From NCBI RefSeq assembly GCF_000315625.1, contig NW_005434567.1, positions 139,019-172,456 on the forward strand: a DNA stretch of 33,438 nucleotides, read 5' to 3'. Positions 28,455-33,438 of the stretch are shown here, in pieces (within the stretch, counting starts at the first letter, position 1; the number at the start of each line of letters is the position of its first letter). This stretch comes from Guillardia theta CCMP2712. Taxonomy: Eukaryota > Cryptophyceae > Pyrenomonadales > Geminigeraceae. The notes beneath the pieces are model-generated. The model was given only the letters and a program-made list of their open reading frames with translations. It ran no database searches and was not told the DNA's origin. The translations under genes and the position numbers were made by a program.

Positions 28455-30937
28455 AGACACAAGGACTTGGAGGGGGGGAGCAAGAGAATGCGGAGGAAAG
28501 AAGGGGGGGGAGGGAGGAATGGGAGTAGGAAAGGATAAGCTTGGCAACGTAGTGATGACTCTTGGCAGTGTCTGGAAGGAGTTTGGCCTGTTCAAGCAGA
28601 AGCTCAGGATCGAATATTTTCGCAAGTTCAGGGAGACTGTTCCGGCAACTGAGACGCAGCCAGCACGCGTAAGTCACGTCACCCTGCCCCACATCGTCTT
28701 CCCCATTCCCTCCTTGGTTGTTCAAAAGCCTCTTCTCCCCTCTTGCACTTTAGTATCAACCTTTCTTTTCCAATCTCCTCCCCTCCCCTCCTCTCTCCTC
28801 CCCTCCCCTCTGTTCTCTTCCTTCCCCTCCTCCCCTCCCCTTTGTCCTCTCCCCTCCCCTCCCATCCCCGTCTCTACCCTTCTCGTCTCGTCTCTCCTCT
28901 CCTGCCTTCCGTCCACCTTGCTCCTTCTATCTCCTCCTCTCCTCTCCTCTCCTCTCCTCTCCTCTCCTCTCCTCTCCGCTTTACTCCTGTCTTCTTCACC
29001 TCTCTTGTCTTCTTGGCATCTAGTCCCCTCGGCTCTCCTTTCTCTTGAATCATGGGAAGCAAAACAGGGAAGGTCTGACCTAGCTGCAGGGTGTGGACCA
29101 TATCTTCGTACAGCAAGGCTGCTACGAGGTCAGTAGAACTCTGGACGATCGAGGAGGGCAGAGAAGCGCAGAATAGAAGGGGGAGAAAAGGGAGGAGAAT
29201 GGGGAGGACAGGAATGAGGAGGATGATGAGGAAGAAGGGGGAGGGGGGAGCAGAAGGATTGAGAAGGGAGGAAAGTGCGAGGAGAGAGAAGGATTGAAGG
29301 AGGAGGAGTTGACGGGGAGAGGGGAGGAGGAGAGGAGAGGGGTTGACGCTGGAGCGCAGAGGCACGGCATGTATGGGCACAACGACGATCTGATGAGGTT
29401 CGCGCTCTTGTCATGGGCGGCGCTAGAGGCCCCGTTCTCCGTGGAGTGCGACGGGTCGGTGTACGGAGATGACGTCATCTTCCTGGTCAACGACTGGATG
29501 GTGGGACTTGTCCCCTTGATCATGACATCGCACTACCGGAGGTACGGCTGCTACAAGCAAGCTCGCACAGTCTTCGATATCCACAACATGGGCTACTGCG
29601 GAAACTTCCCAGTCGTCGATCCGCACGACCTGGGACTGCCCGACGGCGCCTACTACGACAAGCTGTTCCACGACCGGCAGATCAAGCTGCTCAAGGGAGG
29701 GATCGAGATGGCGGACAGGGTCGTGACGGTGTCGCCGAGCTACAGGGACGAGATCATCACTGTGGAGGGAGGATGGGGACTGCAGGACACGTGCAGAGGA
29801 CGCTTCCCGCACCTTGACGGAGTTCTCAATGGCATCGACTGTGACGAGTGGAACCCTGAGACCGATCGCTTCCTCTCTGCCAAGTGCCAGGGGTACGACA
29901 ACTTCTTCAACAAGGACGACACGACGGGCAAGCGATCCTGCAAGCTCCACCTGCAGAACTGCATGGGGCTGAGGGAGGACCCCAACATCCCCATCGTCGC
30001 CTTCATCGGGCGCCTTGCGTACCAGAAGGGTATCGATGTGATCGAGTCGATCTTCCCCTGGCTCATGAACGGCGACCATGCCGGAGTCACGGGGTACGTG
30101 CAGGTGGTCATGATGGGGACGGGAGACGAGAAGTACGCAAGGTTTCTGAGAGACGCGGAGAACCACAACAAGGGGAGGGTGGCTGGTTTCGTAGGCTTCA
30201 CCTCCGAGCTCGAGCACAAGATCATAGCAGCAGCAGATATCATTCTCATGCCCTCCAGGTACGAGCCCTGCGGCCTCCCGCAGATGTATGCGCAGAGGTA
30301 CGGGACTGTGCCGGTAGTGCATGCCACGGGAGGGTTGAAAGATTCTGTGATACAGTACGACCCCTTCCAGGTAAAGGAAATTCCTCCCTCCCTCCCTCCC
30401 TCCCTCCCTCCCTCCCTCCCTCCCTCCTCCCTCCTCCCTCCTCTCTCCTCCCTCCTCTCTCCCTCCCTCTCCTCCCTCCCTCCTTGTCGCCTCCTCCACA
30501 TCTCTCTCCATTCTCTCTTCTTTTCGTTACATTCTCCCCCTCGATTCTCCCCCTCCTCCCTCCTCCCTCCTCCCTCCTCCCTCCTCCCTCCTCCCTCCTC
30601 TCTCCTCCCTCCTCTCTCCCTCCCTCACTACTCCCTACTCCGTACTTCTTCCTCCCTTCCTCCCTTACTTCTTCCTCCTCCCTCCTCTCGCCCTCGTCTC
30701 ACTCCCTCGCAGAACACAGGAACAGGATGGAAGTTCGACTGCTGTGACGCCGAGGGCCTCAAGTACGGCCTTTGGAACGCGCTCAACACGTACAAGAACC
30801 ACAAGGACGCATGGGCCGGGATCGTGCGGAGGTGCATGGAGCAAGACTTCTCGTGGGAGCGATCGGCAAAGAGATACGTTGAGATCTTCAAGTGGGCGAG
30901 GATGGACCCTCCGTTCCATCAGCCCATCCCCTTCTGA
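27421..30937 (+). CDS. Starch synthase (GT5) with N-terminal signal peptide
   Basis: Exons 27421-28014, 28278-28357, 28569-28668, 29090-29128, 29360-30370 and 30713-30937 give 682 residues with matching phases and GT-AG introns. It transfers glucose from a nucleotide sugar to alpha-1,4-glucan. Residues 1-16 are a signal peptide (MKLLLVALAVIGSCSG), followed by a basic, Ser-rich stretch ending MRRLSLRGG that fits a second targeting region without Phe just after the cleavage site. Residues about 60-105 may be a short coiled coil. The GT5 domain starts at VIVSSEVAPFSKSGGLADV (Lys186 of the KxGGL motif) and includes GVDHIFVQQGCYE, LLSWAALEAPF, VLNGIDCDEWNP, FIGRLAYQKGID, SRYEPCGLPQ (Glu573) and ATGGLKDS. 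The C-terminus (MEQDFSWERSAKRY) resembles plant SSI/SSII more than SSIII/SSIV. Cryptophyte starch lies in the periplastidal compartment, the likely destination. The ATG at 27421 is chosen because it begins the signal peptide and has G at -3. Confidence 0.92.
28083..28197 (+). repeat. (ATC)n and (GTC)n triplets in starch synthase intron 1
   Basis: ATC-rich runs, partly interrupted by TTC, end in a pure GTC tract. They are within the intron 28015-28277. Confidence 0.85.
28394..28456 (+). repeat. (CAGGAG)n hexanucleotide repeat in starch synthase intron 2
   Basis: About ten CAGGAG units lie within the intron 28358-28568. Open frames through it read as Gln-Glu repeats but are intronic by splice phase. 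Confidence 0.85.
28745..28985 (+). repeat. CT-rich tract in starch synthase intron 3
   Basis: Nearly pure pyrimidine DNA (CCCCTCC and CTCTC units; a pure run of CTCTC pentamers at about 28932-28976) fills most of the intron 28669-29089. It is all pyrimidine on the sense strand. Confidence 0.8.
30383..30715 (+). repeat. (CTCC)n/(CCTCCCT)n tract in starch synthase intron 5
   Basis: Intron 30371-30712 is almost entirely pyrimidine, with pure CCTC tetramers then CTCCTCC and CCTCCCT units. Its length (342 bp) is a multiple of three and it has no stop in frame, so exons 5 and 6 appear as one open frame; the Pro/Ser/Leu-only composition and GT-AG ends show it is intronic. Confidence 0.85.
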
Positions 30938-31300
30938 GGTGGAGAGGAGGAGGGAGAAGGGGGAGGGGAGGGGAGGAGGAGAGGGGAGAAGGGGGAGAGG
31001 AAGGGAGGAGAGGAGGAGGTGGTGGAAGGTGGTGGAGTAGATACGGGTGTTCTTATTGTTTTACAAGCACGGATATATAAATAGTTTGTTGTGTGAGTGA
31101 GGAAAGTATTGGGGGAGAGGAGCGAGGGAACGAGCAAGACAGGAGGGAGGAGGGAGAGGAGAATCAAGAGGGATGGAGAGGGCAGAGGAGGGACAACACA
31201 GGATACTGAGGAAGGAAGAGAGAGGGAAAGGAGGGAATGGGTAGTAGATCACAAGGAGAAAGTTGGGATGTCGTCGGTAGACATCAAGATTTCTACTAGA
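30938..31300. other. 3' region of the starch synthase gene
   Basis: GAG-rich purine sequence follows the stop; no clean AATAAA is seen (GATATATAAATAG near 31070 is the nearest AT-rich candidate). No other gene is supported. Confidence 0.4.
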
Positions 31301-31306
31301 TTTATT
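31301..31306 (-). terminator. Possible poly(A) signal for a minus-strand gene
   Basis: AATAAA on the minus strand, downstream of the aspartic protease exons. If used, it limits where the rest of that gene can lie. Confidence 0.3.
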
Positions 31307-31806
31307 GTTCTTTCGAAATCAACTTGTAAAGAGACAGCACGTCCGAAAGTATGAAAAGGCAGAGGAGAAGAGGAGGAACAGCGGGACGGGGGAATGTGGA
31401 GGAAAGAAAGGGGGGTGATTGCTCCAAGGGAGGAGGACGAGGAGGAGGAGGAGGAGGATGAACATGCAGGAAATCATCATGGCCTCCACTTTCTTCTTCC
31501 CCTCTGCCATGTCAATCTCAGCAACAACGTCGGCAAAGAGCTCAAGTTACATGTGCTGTGTGATCATCATGACCTGCAGAGTTATGATCAGATCGAAACC
31601 TCCTCCCTCTTCTCCTGCTTCCTCCCTCGTTCCCTCGATACCTTCTCTTCCCCTTCCCTTCCCTCCCCTGTCACCTTCCCACCCTCCTCTCATCACCCGG
31701 TCGTATTCTCCATCCCCCTCTCCCCTCCCCTCCTTCCTCTGGCATCCTCCTCTCCTCCATCTCCTCTCCCTTCCCCTCTCCCTGCATCCTCTTCCTCTCC
31801 TCTCAC

Positions 31807-32376
31807 CTGTCGAAGTAGGCGAGCGGTGCGACGACTTGGCCTGCAAGAGGAGAGGAGCGGGTCAAGAGCGAGCATGCAGGACCTGAGCTCACCGAGGCGA
31901 AGGAGGGGATAAAGTGAGGGAGGTAGATGTGCGCGAATGACCTCGCCCCTTTCTTTGGAGGCTGCGAGAAACAAAACTGATGAGTCATGAGGGAGGAGGA
32001 GAGAGGAGAAAGAGTGATGGAGGAGGCAGAGGAGGGAAGAGGATGAGGACGGGGACGGGGACGGGGACGAGGACGAGGACGAGGACAACGGAGACTATGG
32101 CAACAAGAAAGAGGCCGGAATATCATGATACGCCAAGTCACCTTGTCGCAGAAAACGGCAAAGACGCTCGATCCGGTGTCCAACACAACCTGAACGAGCA
32201 GGAGCAGGAGCAGGAGCAGGAAGAGATCAGTGAGATCATTCACTTGGGTGACCCTCCTCCTCCCCCATCCACTCCTCCTCCCTCCTCCTTCCTCTTGCTG
32301 CTCTTTTTCTTTTACTCCTCTCCTTGTCCTTCAAATCTTCACAATTTTTGCAATTATACTAGACCCAACCAACCCA

Positions 32377-32407
<31 letters not shown>

Positions 32408-32671
32408 CTCCTCCTCTGCCTCCCCCTCCCCCTCCTCCTTCCCCTCCTCTGCCTCCCCTTCCTCCTTCCTCCTTCCCCTTTTCCTCCTCCTCTTTCCCTT
32501 GCTCTATTCTTCTTCCTCCTCTGCTTCCTCACCTTCACTGTCTGTCGAGGAACACCTATCGAGACGTTGATGAAGATCTGCGTCTGCAAGCCTGTCTCGA
32601 GAGGAACCTTGTCGATCTCCCCAGAGGCTGGTAGGAGCTCTCAGGAGGAGGAAGAGGAGGAGGAAGAGGAG

Positions 32672-32703
<32 letters not shown>

Positions 32704-32780
32704 GGATGAGGAGGAGGAGGAGGAGGAGACATGTGACCTGTGTGCGATCCGTCGTCAAAACCCTCGGGTATCCCGAAATC
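31807..32780 (-). CDS. Pepsin-type aspartic protease, N-lobe exons only
   Basis: Exons in minus order 32738-32780, 32533-32627, 32142-32189, 31893-31961 and 31807-31840 join with matching phases through GT-AG introns; one intron is only 52 bp. The product reads DFGIPEGFDDGSHT, SGEIDKVPLETGLQ, then TQIFINVSIGVPRQTVK, VVLDTGSSVFAVFCDK (first catalytic Asp in DTGSS), AHIYLPHFIPSFAS and AKSSHRSPTST. This matches the N-terminal lobe of pepsin-like enzymes: an IG.P.Q strand, DTGSS, then an SST-like turn. The rest of the lobe, with its flap Tyr, and the second lobe with the other catalytic Asp were not found before the candidate poly(A) site at 31301. Either exons were missed or the protein is truncated. 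The gene extends upstream, perhaps to 33271-33403. Confidence 0.65.
32640..32735 (+). repeat. (GAGGAA)n tract in an aspartic protease intron
   Basis: Nearly pure GAG/GAA triplets fill the intron 32628-32737; on the sense (minus) strand this is a long pyrimidine tract before the acceptor CTCCTACCAG. Confidence 0.8.
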
Positions 32781-32819
32781 CTGCAAAGAGGATGAGAAAG
32801 ATAGGCAGGCAGTCAGAGG

Positions 32820-32963
<144 letters not shown>

Positions 32964-33129
32964 CTCATGATGTTTTGGTTTGTGTTTCGCCCAATTGGAA
33001 CCTGTTTGGACCATGTTACATCTCAGCGAGCTTCCAAACTTTCTTTTACCAGGACGAACAGGTTTGTACTGGCGATTTCTTTGCGCAAGGCCGATAACAG
33101 GGACTGTTTGCAAGTTTTCAGAAGATGCA

Positions 33130-33260
33130 AGTTCTTGTGTTTGTCGAGGTGATGGTGGTTATGTTTCTTGTTGTTGTGGTTCTGGTTGTGTGCATTGTTA
33201 TGCTTCTTGTTGAAGTTCTTTTTGTGTTTGTTGTTATGCTTCTTGTTATGCTTCTTGCGT
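33130..33260 (+). repeat. Degenerate TTCTTGTTATGC repeat
   Basis: Imperfect units such as TTCTTGTT, GTTATGCTTC and TTGTTGTTATGC are repeated just downstream (sense of the minus strand) of the exon 33271-33403. On the minus strand they read as Lys/His/Asn repeats, typical of translated intron. Confidence 0.6.
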
Positions 33261-33270
33261 GTTTTCTTAC

Positions 33271-33403
33271 CTGTCGGGTGGGTGAGGTCGAAGTGAACGA
33301 CGAGGGCGCGGAAGATGACATCTCCGAGCTTTCGAGCAGTCAGAAGAAAAGGAGCCACGCAGTCAGATGTCACCAGAATGCCCATGAAGGCTGGGGGAGA
33401 TGT
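33271..33403 (-). CDS. Possible internal exon, gene uncertain
   Basis: A 133-bp segment lies between an acceptor (TTATCCGACAG) and a strong donor (ACAG followed by GTAAGA). It reads TSPPAFMGILVTSDCVAP, then FLLTARKLGDVIFRALVVHF and DLTHPTG. It has normal coding character, unlike the repeats around it, but I do not recognise the family. Its exit phase (1) does not match the entry phase (0) of the exon at 32738-32780, so at least one more exon would be needed if both belong to the aspartic protease gene. It could be part of a different gene that runs past the window edge. Confidence 0.45.
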
Positions 33404-33438
33404 CTGTCGGATAAGTCAGGACGAAGTGAGGAGGGGAA

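Noticed and set aside
29423-30511. Antisense 362-codon frame opposite the starch synthase
   Set aside because: It is the shadow of exon 5 and the pyrimidine-rich intron 5; the sense strand carries unmistakable GT5 motifs.

Overview
The window looks like nuclear DNA of a complex-plastid alga, most likely a cryptophyte such as Guillardia theta. This rests on short GT-AG introns in the genes, AATAAA poly(A) signals, a run of RWP-RK genes, a starch synthase with a signal peptide, and an eIF4E-family protein that also starts with a signal peptide. The last two make most sense in a cell that sends proteins back into a periplastidal compartment (PPC), the relict red-algal cytosol that holds the starch, 80S ribosomes and nucleomorph. 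The species is an inference; the gene structures are read from the sequence.

Layout: 1-650 is G-rich and repeat-rich. 1087-2657 holds two nearly identical RWP-RK genes, and 5008-5649 (-) a third, divergent one. 5700-8285 has no gene I can support. 8286-12055 (+) is a three-exon calpain-7-like gene with two MIT domains in which all three catalytic positions are replaced, plus a long Lys/Glu-rich tail. 12403-15429 (-) is a roughly ten-exon eIF4E-like gene with an N-terminal signal peptide and altered cap-binding residues. 15840-16770 is an extremely GC-rich island with a restricted vocabulary. 16925-19050 carries three near-identical copies of a 90-residue tail-anchored protein in +,-,+ order, and a divergent paralogue lies at 20096-20521 (-). 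20620-27400 is mostly gene-poor: GC islands (20715-21260, 25200-25990), G-rich blocks that switch strand (23870-25060, 26345-26640), one broken or oddly spliced coding segment (22339-22737, +) and one intronless gene (22977-23441, -). 27421-30937 (+) is a six-exon starch synthase. 31807-32780 (-) is part of a pepsin-type aspartic protease gene, with a further possible exon at 33271-33403 and a tract of about 46 CAG triplets between them.

Functional links: two genes (starch synthase, eIF4E-like) have presequences consistent with the same compartment, the PPC, where starch is made and nucleomorph messages are translated. The calpain-7-like protein probably acts as an ESCRT-linked scaffold rather than a protease. 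The RWP-RK genes encode DNA-binding regulators. The 90-residue family is unrecognised.

Introns and spacers are full of triplet and polypurine/polypyrimidine repeats, so most long open frames in them are composition artefacts. All exon boundaries come from reading splice signals, codon phase and family similarity by eye; they have not been tested against transcripts.
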